Assembly (NCBI RefSeq): GCF_009372255.1 | Contig: NZ_LXGN01000006.1 | Coordinates: forward strand, 1 to 48,327 | Direction: 5' to 3' | DNA from: Acinetobacter guerrae | GTDB lineage: Bacteria; Pseudomonadota; Gammaproteobacteria; Pseudomonadales; Moraxellaceae | DNA length: 48,327 bases | In this document: positions 38,733 to 46,355 of the stretch, piece after piece | How positions within the stretch are numbered: the first letter of the stretch is position 1 | How the letters are laid out: each line of letters opens with the position of its first letter | Program-made: the position numbers and the translations under genes | The notes under the pieces: model-generated | What the model was told of the DNA's origin: nothing | The model's input: the letters and a program-made list of their open reading frames with translations, nothing else | Database searches by the model: none

Positions 38733-39122
38733 TTATTCGATCGGAGAATCATCTAGTTTGACAGCTTCCAGAATATCCATGATTACAGTAGTCACATCCT
38801 GACTGAGTTCACGGTCATTAAAAATCTCATAAGCTGTAATGGTGACATCAGTATCACTTGGCAATAATTTTTGTTCTTCTTCAATCAAATGTTCAATGGG
38901 TAACAGTGTTTGTTTGACCTCTAAATGTAAAATATCTTTAAATTCGACATTTTCATCCTCAAGTTCAATTTCCTGCTCATTAAAATAAGGCAATAAAATC
39001 GAATGGAGATAAGGCTGAATCTCAATGATGTCAAGGATTTCGATATCCCGTGTTTGCTCAATCGTACTGATTAGATCATTCACTTCAATCAAGATATGAT
39101 AATAACTCACGTCGATCTCCAT
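38733..39122 (-). CDS. Acidic hypothetical protein
   Basis: A 129-residue, strongly acidic protein (many Glu and Asp, especially in EQEIELEDENVEF and EHLIEEEQKLL) with no signal peptide, membrane segment or cysteine. Secondary-structure pattern looks mixed alpha/beta with regular isoleucine spacing. I do not recognise it. AGG four bases before the ATG and a terminator after it support a real gene. It lies between the transglycosylase and the metzincin but faces the same way as the latter. Confidence 0.65.
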   Translation of the reverse strand: MEIDVSYYHILIEVNDLISTIEQTRDIEILDIIEIQPYLHSILLPYFNEQEIELEDENVEFKDILHLEVKQTLLPIEHLIEEEQKLLPSDTDVTITAYEIFNDRELSQDVTTVIMDILEAVKLDDSPIE

Positions 39123-39293
39123 TACCTGTTCATTAGACTAATCTAGCACAATAGCATGAATCTGAATGCTATTTCGATGATCATATTGAAATAGCATTCT
39201 AATAACTTAACTTCAGCACAGAATAAAATAAAAAATTGGTTTTATTAAAATAAATTTTAAAACCCTAATTCAATTATATTCTAACAAATTATA

Positions 39294-40169
39294 TTAATGT
39301 GGAAGCATGGCAAGATCTGCGGGTTGTAGTTTAAAACTTTGCATATCTTGTTGTTTTAAAATAGGATACATTAAGGCTTTCGGGTCTTGGTTATGCCGAA
39401 GACCCAAAGCATGACCTAACTCATGTGCTAAGGTTAAAATTAAATCTTGCTGCGATTCAAATTCATAAATATTAATGTGTTTTCCATCAAATTCACCTTT
39501 ATGGAATAAACGACCCTGAAATTTGTGGTTATAAGTTTGAATGTTCTGATTGACTTGCTGATTGATCTGGTTGACTGAGTCGACATTACGATTAATATGC
39601 TCCACATTAAAATTATGGGTATCAATTGCCTGCTGCAATTGTGCTTGTTGCTGTTGTAGGTTTTGTTTTTGTTGATCCAATCCTATGCGCTGTTCAGGCG
39701 TCGCGCCACCATTTTGATTGATTCGCTGAACCATTGCATTATATTGTTCAAGACTGTTTTGAAAATCAGCTTTTTGCTGATCTAATGATTGCAGCGAACT
39801 ATTCAACTGTTGCTGTTGGTGTTGAAGATGCTGTTGTTCAATTGAATGAGATTGCTGTTGTTGCTTAATTTCTTGAAGTTGTTCAAGACGAAGCTTGGTT
39901 TCAGCTTGTCGTGCGTCGTATATAAAGTTTATATCAAGCTGCGCATTAGGATCATAAAGAAATAAAGATTTCCCAGTGCCATTCTGCCAGATAGAGCTGG
40001 CTTGTTGACTCAAGGCGATAATTTGTTGTTCATTTAGACCAAAGCGTGGATCAACTTGGCCAATTTTATAGTGAATTCTTGAATCAAAAGGTTGCTGAGT
40101 TATCGTCTTTTCTTTTTTTAGATAGAAAAAGAGTATACATAAAATTGAAATTAAAATGAGCCAGCGCAT
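39294..40169 (-). CDS. Membrane-anchored metzincin (matrixin-like) with glutamine-rich coiled coil
   Basis: A 291-residue protein with an N-terminal membrane anchor (residues 3-17) and a C-terminal zinc-protease site HELGHALGLRH (249-259), giving zinc ligands His249, His253 and His259, catalytic Glu250, and a Met-turn in ALMYP (Met267). The spacing is metzincin and closest to matrixins. Between the first strands (about 50-85, VDPRFGLNEQQ...LDINFIYD) and the active-site helix lies a glutamine-rich coiled coil of about 130 residues (about 90-215), which interrupts what is normally a compact catalytic domain. Substrate is unknown. The ATG has only a weak GAG ahead of it. Confidence 0.82.
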   Translation of the reverse strand: MRWLILISILCILFFYLKKEKTITQQPFDSRIHYKIGQVDPRFGLNEQQIIALSQQASSIWQNGTGKSLFLYDPNAQLDINFIYDARQAETKLRLEQLQEIKQQQQSHSIEQQHLQHQQQQLNSSLQSLDQQKADFQNSLEQYNAMVQRINQNGGATPEQRIGLDQQKQNLQQQQAQLQQAIDTHNFNVEHINRNVDSVNQINQQVNQNIQTYNHKFQGRLFHKGEFDGKHINIYEFESQQDLILTLAHELGHALGLRHNQDPKALMYPILKQQDMQSFKLQPADLAMLPH

Positions 40170-40255
40170 CTCTCAATGATTCTTTAAAAGTAAATATTAT
40201 GAGAGTTTTATAACCGTTTTTTTAAAGTTTATTCAATCACTTTAATGGATGTTAT

Positions 40256-40285
40256 AAAAAAACCGCGCTTTCGCGCGGTCTTTTT
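40256..40285 (-). terminator. Intrinsic terminator of dnaK
   Basis: Stem ACCGCGC / GCGCGGT with loop TTTC, followed leftward by seven T, 12-20 bases after the dnaK stop. Confidence 0.92.
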
Positions 40286-40296
40286 AAAGAGACAAA

Positions 40297-42240
40297 TTAT
40301 TTTTTGTCATCTTTTACTTCTGTGAACTCAGCATCTACAACGCCATCGTCCGCTTTTTGTTGTTGACCTGCATCACCACCTTGGAATGCATTTGGATCAA
40401 AACCTTCTGCGCCGCTAGCACCTTGTGCTTGTTCATAAGCACGTTGCGTGATTGGCATCAAGATGTTTTGTAAAGCTTCAGTTTTCGCTTTGATGTCATC
40501 CACATCGTTTTCTTTAGTCGCTGCTTCAAGTTCAGAAACCGCAGTTGCAATGGCAGTTTTCTCATCTTCAGTGACTTTATCACCCAGATCTTTGACTGCT
40601 TTATTTGAGCTAGAAACTAAAGCATCCGCTTCGTTACGTGCTTTTGCTAACTCTTCAAACTTACGGTCTTCTTCAGCATTCGCTTCAGCATCTTTGATCA
40701 TGGCTTCGATTTCAGCATCAGACAAACCTGAGTTTGCTTTGATCTGGATCGATTGCTCTTTACCAGTGCTCTTATCTTTAGCCGATACTTTCAAGATACC
40801 ATCCGCGTTGATGTCGAACGATACTTCAATTTGCGGTACGCCACGTGGAGCGGGTGGAATATCACCTAGTTGGAAGTTACCCAACAATTTGTTTTGTTGA
40901 GCCATTTTACGTTCACCTTGGTAAACCGAAATGTCCACCGCAGGTTGGTTATCTGCTGCTGTAGAGAACACTTGTGATTTCTTCGCAGGAATCGTGGTGT
41001 TCTTCTCAATGATCGGAGTTAATACACCGCCCATTGTTTCGATACCAAGTGTTAATGGTGTAACGTCTAATAATAGAACGTCAGTTTTGTCACCAGACAA
41101 TACTGCACCTTGAATCGCAGCACCAATTGCAACTGCTTCGTCAGGGTTCACGTCTTTACGTGGCTCTTTACCAAAAAATTCTTGTACTTTTTGTTGTACA
41201 AGTGGCATACGAGACTGACCACCAACCAAGATCACGTCAGAGATATCAGAAGTCGAAAGACCCGCATCTTTAAGCGCAATACGGCAAGGCTCAATTGTAC
41301 GAGCAACCAACTCAGCCACTAAACCTTCAAGTTTTGCACGAGTTACATTGATCACTAAGTGTTTAGGACCAGTTGCATCAGCCGTGATATATGGAAGGTT
41401 GATTTCAGTTGCATTGGATGAAGAAAGCTCAATTTTTGCTTTTTCAGCCGCTTCTTTCAAACGTTGTAATGCAAGTGGATCATTTTTCAGATTTACACTT
41501 TGCTCTTTTTTGAATTCTTCAACCAAGAACTCAATCAAGGCATTATCAAAGTCTTCACCACCCAAGAAAGTATCACCATTGGTTGATAACACTTCGATTT
41601 GTTGGTCGCCATCCAGATCTGCGATTTCGATGATTGATACGTCAAATGTACCACCACCTAAGTCATAAACCGCAATTTTACGGTCGCCTTCTTTTTTGTC
41701 CATACCGAACGCAAGTGCCGCAGCCGTTGGTTCGTTGATGATACGTTTAACATCAAGACCTGCAATTTTACCTGCATCTTTAGTCGCTTGACGTTGTGCA
41801 TCATTAAAGTAAGCAGGAACGGTAATGACAGCTTCAGTAACCGTTTCACCTAAGTAGTCTTCGGCAGTTTTTTTCATCTTTTTCAAGATTTCAGCAGAAA
41901 CCTGTTGTGGAGCAAGTTTCTTGTCGTTGACTTCAACCCAGGCATCGCCATTATCTGCTTTGATAATTTTGTAAGGGACAAGGCCAATATCTTTTTGTAC
42001 AGCTTGGTCTTCATAACGACGACCAATTAAACGCTTGATCGCGAATAATGTATTTTTAGGATTCGTTACGGCTTGGCGTTTTGCACTTTGACCGACCAAG
42101 ATTTCACCATCTTTATAGGCGATAATCGAAGGAGTAGTACGTGTACCTTCCGCATTTTCAATCACTTTAACTTTATCGCCTTCAAGTACTGCAACGCATG
42201 AGTTGGTTGTACCCAAGTCAATACCAATAATCTTTGCCAT
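40297..42240 (-). CDS. dnaK: Chaperone DnaK (Hsp70)
   Basis: ATP-driven chaperone that works with GrpE and DnaJ. The 647-residue protein begins [15 protein letters not shown], has the Walker-like [25 protein letters not shown] and VGGQSRMP blocks of the nucleotide-binding domain, the substrate domain with [14 protein letters not shown], and an acidic C terminus (VDAEFTEV). GAGG lies ten bases before the ATG. It follows grpE after a 150-base gap holding a sigma-32-like promoter and a palindrome. dnaJ is not downstream: the next gene is the metzincin, so the usual dnaK-dnaJ pair is separated. Confidence 0.98.
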   Translation of the reverse strand: MAKIIGIDLGTTNSCVAVLEGDKVKVIENAEGTRTTPSIIAYKDGEILVGQSAKRQAVTNPKNTLFAIKRLIGRRYEDQAVQKDIGLVPYKIIKADNGDAWVEVNDKKLAPQQVSAEILKKMKKTAEDYLGETVTEAVITVPAYFNDAQRQATKDAGKIAGLDVKRIINEPTAAALAFGMDKKEGDRKIAVYDLGGGTFDVSIIEIADLDGDQQIEVLSTNGDTFLGGEDFDNALIEFLVEEFKKEQSVNLKNDPLALQRLKEAAEKAKIELSSSNATEINLPYITADATGPKHLVINVTRAKLEGLVAELVARTIEPCRIALKDAGLSTSDISDVILVGGQSRMPLVQQKVQEFFGKEPRKDVNPDEAVAIGAAIQGAVLSGDKTDVLLLDVTPLTLGIETMGGVLTPIIEKNTTIPAKKSQVFSTAADNQPAVDISVYQGERKMAQQNKLLGNFQLGDIPPAPRGVPQIEVSFDINADGILKVSAKDKSTGKEQSIQIKANSGLSDAEIEAMIKDAEANAEEDRKFEELAKARNEADALVSSSNKAVKDLGDKVTEDEKTAIATAVSELEAATKENDVDDIKAKTEALQNILMPITQRAYEQAQGASGAEGFDPNAFQGGDAGQQQKADDGVVDAEFTEVKDDKK

Positions 42241-42265
42241 GTGGTGTATTCCTCAAATTTTTTGA

Positions 42266-42309
42266 ATCCCCTAATTTCCCCTTTGGTCAAGGGAAGTTAA
42301 AAGGGGATT
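42266..42309. repeat. Imperfect palindrome in the dnaK leader
   Basis: AATCCCCT / AGGGGATT outer arms and AATTTCCC / GGGAAGTT inner arms give a long imperfect hairpin. The look (CCCCTAAATTTCCC type) resembles intergenic palindromic repeats common in Acinetobacter chromosomes, but copy number cannot be judged from one window. Confidence 0.6.
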
Positions 42310-42322
42310 TGCTTGTTATTCG

Positions 42323-42350
42323 ATATGAGAGTTAATCGTTTTTTTTCAAG
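42323..42350 (-). promoter_or_regulatory. Sigma-32-like promoter of dnaK
   Basis: Leftward: CTTGAA (42345-42350), then about 15 bases, then CTCATAT (42323-42329), close to the heat-shock consensus CTTGAA-N13-15-CCCATNT. It lies in the grpE-dnaK gap. Confidence 0.6.
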
Positions 42351-42392
42351 GATTTTTATGAAAAAAATCAAAAAAATCTCAAATAATAGTCA

Positions 42393-42947
42393 TTATTGAC
42401 CAACCATGACCATAGCAGGGCGTAATAAACGTCCATTTAAGGTATAGCCTTTTTGTAAAACAGTACCAATCTGGTTGGCTTTGGCATTTGGATCGATACC
42501 AACCGCTTGATGTAAATCGGCGTTAAAGCCATTTTGAGTGTTTGCTTCAACTACGCCAAATTTTTCAAGGGTGGTGAGTAGTGATTTTAAAGTGAGTTTG
42601 ACACCTTCAAGTAGGGGTGTTTCTTGATCGCCTGCAGCCTGAATTGCGCGCTCCAAATTATCGACAGAGTCCAATAATTCTTTGGCAAATTTCTCAAGCA
42701 CGGTTTCTTTATGTTTCTCTGACTCACGTTGAATGCGCTCAACACTTTTTTGAGCTTCGTAAACAGCATTCGCTGTGCGTGCTTTTTCTAATTTCAAACT
42801 TTCTTCAAGTTTGCTGATTTGCGCTTTTAAATCTTCAACGCCAGCATCTGCGACTTGCTCGATATCTTCAGCCTGAAATTGCTCATTATTTTGTGCAGCT
42901 TGCTCTGAAGATAAGTCTTGAGCTTGCTCGTTTTGCTCATTAGCCAT
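42393..42947 (-). CDS. grpE: Nucleotide exchange factor GrpE
   Basis: GrpE drives ADP release from DnaK. The 184-residue protein has a long N-terminal coiled coil rich in Glu and Gln (residues 1-80), then the core with [15 protein letters not shown] and [10 protein letters not shown] and ends in [17 protein letters not shown], the family ending. The ATG at 42947 (MANEQNEQ) has GGAG eight bases before it and is preferred over ATGs further upstream, which would be in the leader. It precedes dnaK and has a sigma-32-type promoter upstream. Confidence 0.96.
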   Translation of the reverse strand: MANEQNEQAQDLSSEQAAQNNEQFQAEDIEQVADAGVEDLKAQISKLEESLKLEKARTANAVYEAQKSVERIQRESEKHKETVLEKFAKELLDSVDNLERAIQAAGDQETPLLEGVKLTLKSLLTTLEKFGVVEANTQNGFNADLHQAVGIDPNAKANQIGTVLQKGYTLNGRLLRPAMVMVGQ

Positions 42948-43048
42948 TGATGATCTCCGTTTAAATGGGTTTTTAAACATGTACAGTCCTTTAGTTACCA
43001 GTGTTTGCAACTGCATCATGCTGAACTGCCATATGAATAACGGATGAG

Positions 43049-43074
43049 GTATGGGCATCCTTTAAAAATTCAAG
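43049..43074 (-). promoter_or_regulatory. Sigma-32-like promoter of grpE
   Basis: Leftward: CTTGAA (43069-43074), a 13-base spacer and CCCATAC (43049-43055), a good match to the heat-shock consensus. It lies about 100 bases before the grpE start. Confidence 0.7.
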
Positions 43075-43097
43075 CATACAGTTATATTTAAATCTCT

Positions 43098-43991
43098 TTA
43101 ATTTTCTTTATTTAAGTAAAAATCGAGGTGTTCAATTAAAAATGCAATAAATTGCTGAATCATTCTGGGTAAATGTTGTCGGGACACATAGACCAAAGAT
43201 AGCGTCAAATCGGAGGCAGAAAAATCAGCTAATACTTGTATTAATTGTCCACGAATCAAATCATTTTGCACCAATCGCGTGGGTAACATGGCAATCCCTT
43301 GCGCATTGATACACATATCATACAAAGCATTTACGTCATTACTTTTGAAGGTACTATTAAGAGGATAATTCTGAGGCTGCTGTGCTGCGTTAAACAACGT
43401 CCAATACTGACTGGCATGATGATGAGTAATACAGTCGTATTGTAAAAGTTGGCTCGGATGTAATAGAGGAGGGTGTTGAGCTAAATAATCAGGATGCGCA
43501 CAAAAAATAGATTCGATGTTATAAACAGGTCGAGCAATTAAACCATCAGCAACTTTTTGGGTAATACGCAAGGCTAAATCAACCTGACTGTCAATCAGAT
43601 CAACCGTATTTTCAGTGAGAATAATTTCAAATTGAACTTGTGGATGCTGTTGTTTAAAAGCACGTAGGCATTCATTTAAGCCCATCTGATATAAAAATAA
43701 CCCACACGTCAGACGAATAGTTCCCGTTTGTTGTTCGTGGGCAGCCAGATCAAACAGTAAACTTTGCTGCTGCAAAATATTTTCACAGTAACGTAACGCC
43801 TTTTCACCCGCAGGAGTCAGAGAGATTTTACGGGTATTACGCTGAAATAAGCGTACTGAAAAAGTTTGCTCTAAATGATCCAGATAACGTGACACCATTG
43901 CTCGAGAATAATTGAGTTGCTCTGCGGCACGGCTGAGGCTGCCTTGTTCTGCAATACTAACAAAAACTTGTATTGCTTTAATGGTATCCAT
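43098..43991 (-). CDS. LysR-family transcriptional regulator
   Basis: A 297-residue LysR-type regulator. The N-terminal winged helix-turn-helix (FVSIAEQGSLSRAAEQLNYSRAMVSRYLDHLEQ) is clear, followed by RLFQRNTRKISLTPAG and an effector-binding domain resembling those of the CrgA/AaeR type (GTIRLTCGLFLYQ, VDLALRI). It is divergent from the metallo-beta-lactamase-fold gene with 108 bases between the starts, the classical arrangement for control of the neighbour. The inducer is unknown. Confidence 0.92.
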   Translation of the reverse strand: MDTIKAIQVFVSIAEQGSLSRAAEQLNYSRAMVSRYLDHLEQTFSVRLFQRNTRKISLTPAGEKALRYCENILQQQSLLFDLAAHEQQTGTIRLTCGLFLYQMGLNECLRAFKQQHPQVQFEIILTENTVDLIDSQVDLALRITQKVADGLIARPVYNIESIFCAHPDYLAQHPPLLHPSQLLQYDCITHHHASQYWTLFNAAQQPQNYPLNSTFKSNDVNALYDMCINAQGIAMLPTRLVQNDLIRGQLIQVLADFSASDLTLSLVYVSRQHLPRMIQQFIAFLIEHLDFYLNKEN

Positions 43992-44099
43992 AGAAAGATG
44001 TCTTATTGTTGCAATATTTGCAATAGTTTATCTTGAATAAACAGCTTTATCTGACACAAATTGCAAATTAAAGTTGTATTTATTTATCTGGATTGGATC

Positions 44100-44960
44100 A
44101 TGAATAGTTTTAAAACGCGGATAATATTTGCGCTAACCACTGCTTTTTTTTCTCAAATGGCGATTGCGCAACCATTGGCCATACAAACTTTTTTAGCACA
44201 ACCGCAAAACTTTGGTGTGACTTCGACTCTGATTGAAGGAGATAAAGAAGTGATGTTGGTGAATGCACAATTTTCCAAGTCAGAGGCTCTTCGGGTTGCT
44301 GCCGATATTCTGGATAGCGGTAAAATTTTAAATACAATTTTTGTTAGCTATGGCGATCCAGATTTTTATTTTGGTCTAGATGTATTCAAGCACTATTTTC
44401 CAAATGTCAAAATTATCGCGACTCCAGAAACGGTAAAACATATTCAAGATACAAAAGCCTTAAAACTTAAATACTGGTCACTGCAAATGGGAGCCAATGC
44501 ACCTGAGAAAATTATTGTTCCAGAGATATTTACAGCGAAAACGCTGAAATTTGAAAATGAAAATATAGAAATCAAGGGTCATGATGAATTGACTTATTTG
44601 TGGATTCCTTCAATCAAAACAGTGGTGGGAGGCATTCCCGTATCTTCTGGTATTCATTTATGGATGGCAGATACACCAAGTACCCAAGATCGAGCTAAAG
44701 TCATTAAAACGCTGGAAAACATCAAGGCATTACAACCTCAGACTGTTGTACCTGCACACATGGTACAAAATGCACCAGAAGGTTTAGCAGCTGTCAATTT
44801 TTCACTTAATTATCTGAAAAGTTATGAAAAGGCAGTTAAAACCAGTAAAACCTCGCAACAACTTGCTCACACCATGCAGCAAAAATATCCAGAATTAAAA
44901 GAAACGGGAACCCTAGATTTTGGTGCAAAAGTAGTAAAAGGTGAAATGAAATGGCCTTAG
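44100..44960 (+). CDS. Exported metallo-beta-lactamase-fold protein with altered metal motif
   Basis: A 286-residue secreted protein with signal peptide MNSFKTRIIFALTTAFFSQMAIA. The fold is recognisable (TLIEGDKEVMLVNAQ strand, VVGGIPVSSGIHLWMAD, VPAHM with His220), but where the usual THxHxDH zinc site lies, the sequence is SYGDPDFYFG (83-92): the two first histidines and the last are absent and only the aspartate remains. Family members with DPDYYFG exist, so this may be an alternative or lost site rather than a mutation here. The start at 44100 is the one that begins the signal peptide. Divergent from the LysR gene that probably controls it. Confidence 0.82.
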   Translation: MNSFKTRIIFALTTAFFSQMAIAQPLAIQTFLAQPQNFGVTSTLIEGDKEVMLVNAQFSKSEALRVAADILDSGKILNTIFVSYGDPDFYFGLDVFKHYFPNVKIIATPETVKHIQDTKALKLKYWSLQMGANAPEKIIVPEIFTAKTLKFENENIEIKGHDELTYLWIPSIKTVVGGIPVSSGIHLWMADTPSTQDRAKVIKTLENIKALQPQTVVPAHMVQNAPEGLAAVNFSLNYLKSYEKAVKTSKTSQQLAHTMQQKYPELKETGTLDFGAKVVKGEMKWP

Positions 44961-45041
44961 CACAGGCGCAACACCGAAATACTTAGTCAAAAGACCGTAT
45001 AAAAACCTTTATATAAAACCAATGTATTTGTATAACGACTA

Positions 45042-45069
45042 GGCTCATTCTCTAAGAATGGGCTTTTTT
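45042..45069 (+). terminator. Terminator of the metallo-beta-lactamase-fold gene
   Basis: Imperfect stem GGCTCATTCT / AGAATGGGCT followed by six T. Confidence 0.7.
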
Positions 45070-45274
45070 CTTGATAAGAAAACACAAAAAACGGGTGAAA
45101 TTACCATGTAACTATTTATAGTTGTTTTACGAGATTTATATAACTTTAAAACTCTGATTTAACACTTAGTGTGTTTGTTAGGAACTTAAAAAATAAAAGA
45201 TGTGAGAATAAGTTAGCGGGTTAATCGCATTCATTTAACCTAATTTTAGTGAAATTGGCCTGAGTTAAAAAAAA

Positions 45275-45304
45275 TTGCAGAACATGTACGTCTATCTCTA
45301 TAAA
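45275..45304 (+). promoter_or_regulatory. Candidate promoter of a short RNA
   Basis: -35 TTGCAG and -10 TATAAA with an 18-base spacer, about 55 bases before the terminator at 45357. Confidence 0.35.
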
Positions 45305-45356
45305 CACCAACCAATGATGTGAGTTTGTCCTAAAAAAATTGTGAATGATAGGCAGC

Positions 45357-45381
45357 GCAAAGTTGGACTTTGCAATTTTTT
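45357..45381 (+). terminator. Terminator 22 bases before the lipoprotein gene
   Basis: Stem GCAAAGT / ACTTTGC with loop TGG, followed by AATTTTTTG. Confidence 0.75.
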
Positions 45382-45403
45382 GTCATAATGAAAGGAAAGA
45401 AAC

Positions 45404-45643
45404 ATGAATAAACTTGGTCTATTGTCTTTGGTATTGGCAGGCGTTACTTTTACAGCAGTAGGTTGTGCCTCTGAAGCTGGTTTACATGCCTCTGGCTCTA
45501 CGCAGGCTTCTGCAAGTCCACAAGCGGCGACTGAAGCTCAGGGTGGTGTTGCAGTACAAGCTGATGCTGCTACACAAGCTCAACCTGTACAGGCATCTCC
45601 TGAAGCGCCACAAATTACACCTGAGTCAGCTCCGATTCAATAA
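45404..45643 (+). CDS. Small Ala/Gln-rich lipoprotein
   Basis: A 79-residue predicted lipoprotein. Signal peptide MNKLGLLSLVLAGVTFTAVGC with Cys21 as the lipidation site (AVGC), then a low-complexity mature part rich in alanine, glutamine, serine and proline without cysteine. No domain is recognisable. AAAGGAAAG precedes the ATG. It lies between a terminator just upstream and the candidate small RNA downstream. Such proteins are common, fast-evolving surface lipoproteins in Acinetobacter; its role is unknown. Confidence 0.75.
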   Translation: MNKLGLLSLVLAGVTFTAVGCASEAGLHASGSTQASASPQAATEAQGGVAVQADAATQAQPVQASPEAPQITPESAPIQ

Positions 45644-45829
45644 TATCTTGATCTGAATTGTCATCAATGAACGCATGAAAGTGATGATTGGATGCCACCA
45701 TAACACTGGATTTTATATCAGCTGCTACTGATGTGAAACGTTCAAAACAGACAATCAGCGAAGATATGACGTACAAAAACATAGGTTGATTGCTCTCGAG
45801 TCCGCTCTAAGTGATCTATTATATTATCT

Positions 45830-45934
45830 TCCATAGTGAACAGGATGTTCCAAACTGGTCGTACTGGAAATGGCAGGATGCCAAAGTACGTTCCAAACAA
45901 AAGCCTAAATCTCCATAGATTTAGGCTTTTGTTT
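45830..45934 (+). ncRNA. Candidate CsrA/RsmA-binding small RNA
   Basis: About 100 bases with two hairpins presenting AGGAT loops: GAACAGGATGTTC (45838-45850) and TGGCAGGATGCCA (45871-45883), the latter inside a larger stem closed by CGTACT / AGTACG (45860-45890) that also exposes a GGAAA. An 18-base perfect stem terminator ends it. GGA in hairpin loops is the known recognition form for CsrA/RsmA, and the first hairpin is close to the CsrA selection consensus. A -10-like TATTAT lies at 45817, but no convincing -35 was found. Alternatively it is the 3' end of the lipoprotein message. Confidence 0.5.
45895..45934. terminator. Strong bidirectional terminator
   Basis: Eighteen-base perfect stem AAACAAAAGCCTAAATCT / AGATTTAGGCTTTTGTTT with a four-base loop, between convergent transcripts. 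Confidence 0.92.
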
Positions 45935-45951
45935 ATTTAATACTTGCAACC

Positions 45952-46146
45952 TTAGTTATGATCACGATCAGCGTATCTCCAATGTCCGTCTGCATGACCC
46001 CAACGATGTTCATCTCTATCATTTTGATCATTATGGTTTCTATCATAACCGTAGCGATCACCATGTCGATGATCATGGTCTTCTGGTAAGACAATACAGC
46101 CTACTGCAAGAAATGCCGTTACAACTGAGATAAAAATTACTTTCAT
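45952..46146 (-). CDS. Histidine/aspartate-rich small lipoprotein
   Basis: A 64-residue predicted lipoprotein beginning MKVIFISVVTAFLAVGC, so lipidation at Cys17 (AVGC lipobox). The mature part is made mostly of His, Asp, Arg, Gly and Tyr (for example EDHDHRHGDRYGYDR and HRWGHADGHWRYAD), a composition that suggests metal binding at the outer membrane. The start at 46146 has AGGAG eight bases before it; starts further upstream only add a non-signal extension. It is convergent with the preceding lipoprotein/small-RNA region and shares its terminator. Confidence 0.75.
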   Translation of the reverse strand: MKVIFISVVTAFLAVGCIVLPEDHDHRHGDRYGYDRNHNDQNDRDEHRWGHADGHWRYADRDHN

Positions 46147-46355
46147 TTTACTGCTCCTCATTTTGTTTAAACCAATGGCAAAACTATCCAATGCCATATA
46201 ACGTTTGAGTCAATGACTTTTATTTTGGTTGGTATTAGCGTAGGAAAAATTAAGGAAATGTAACTTGATTAGGTGTCTTGTATGCGCATATAGTCAAGAC
46301 ACAATCGAATATGTAGAAAAAGTGAATAAGACAGACATTTTAAGGGAGAGAACGA

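Larger units (their letters stand above)
44961..45403 (+). other. Gap with two terminators and a possible short transcript
   Basis: About 440 bases without a protein gene. The first terminator (45042-45069) ends the preceding gene. Near the right end a second terminator (45357-45381) precedes the lipoprotein gene. Between them, TTGCAG (45275-45280), an 18-base gap and TATAAA (45299-45304) form a possible promoter, so a 70-80 nucleotide RNA could be made here. Confidence 0.5.

Noticed and set aside
40297..42240. Several plus-strand frames of 60-150 codons opposite dnaK
   Set aside because: Antisense shadows of a highly codon-biased gene, without ribosome binding sites or recognisable domains.
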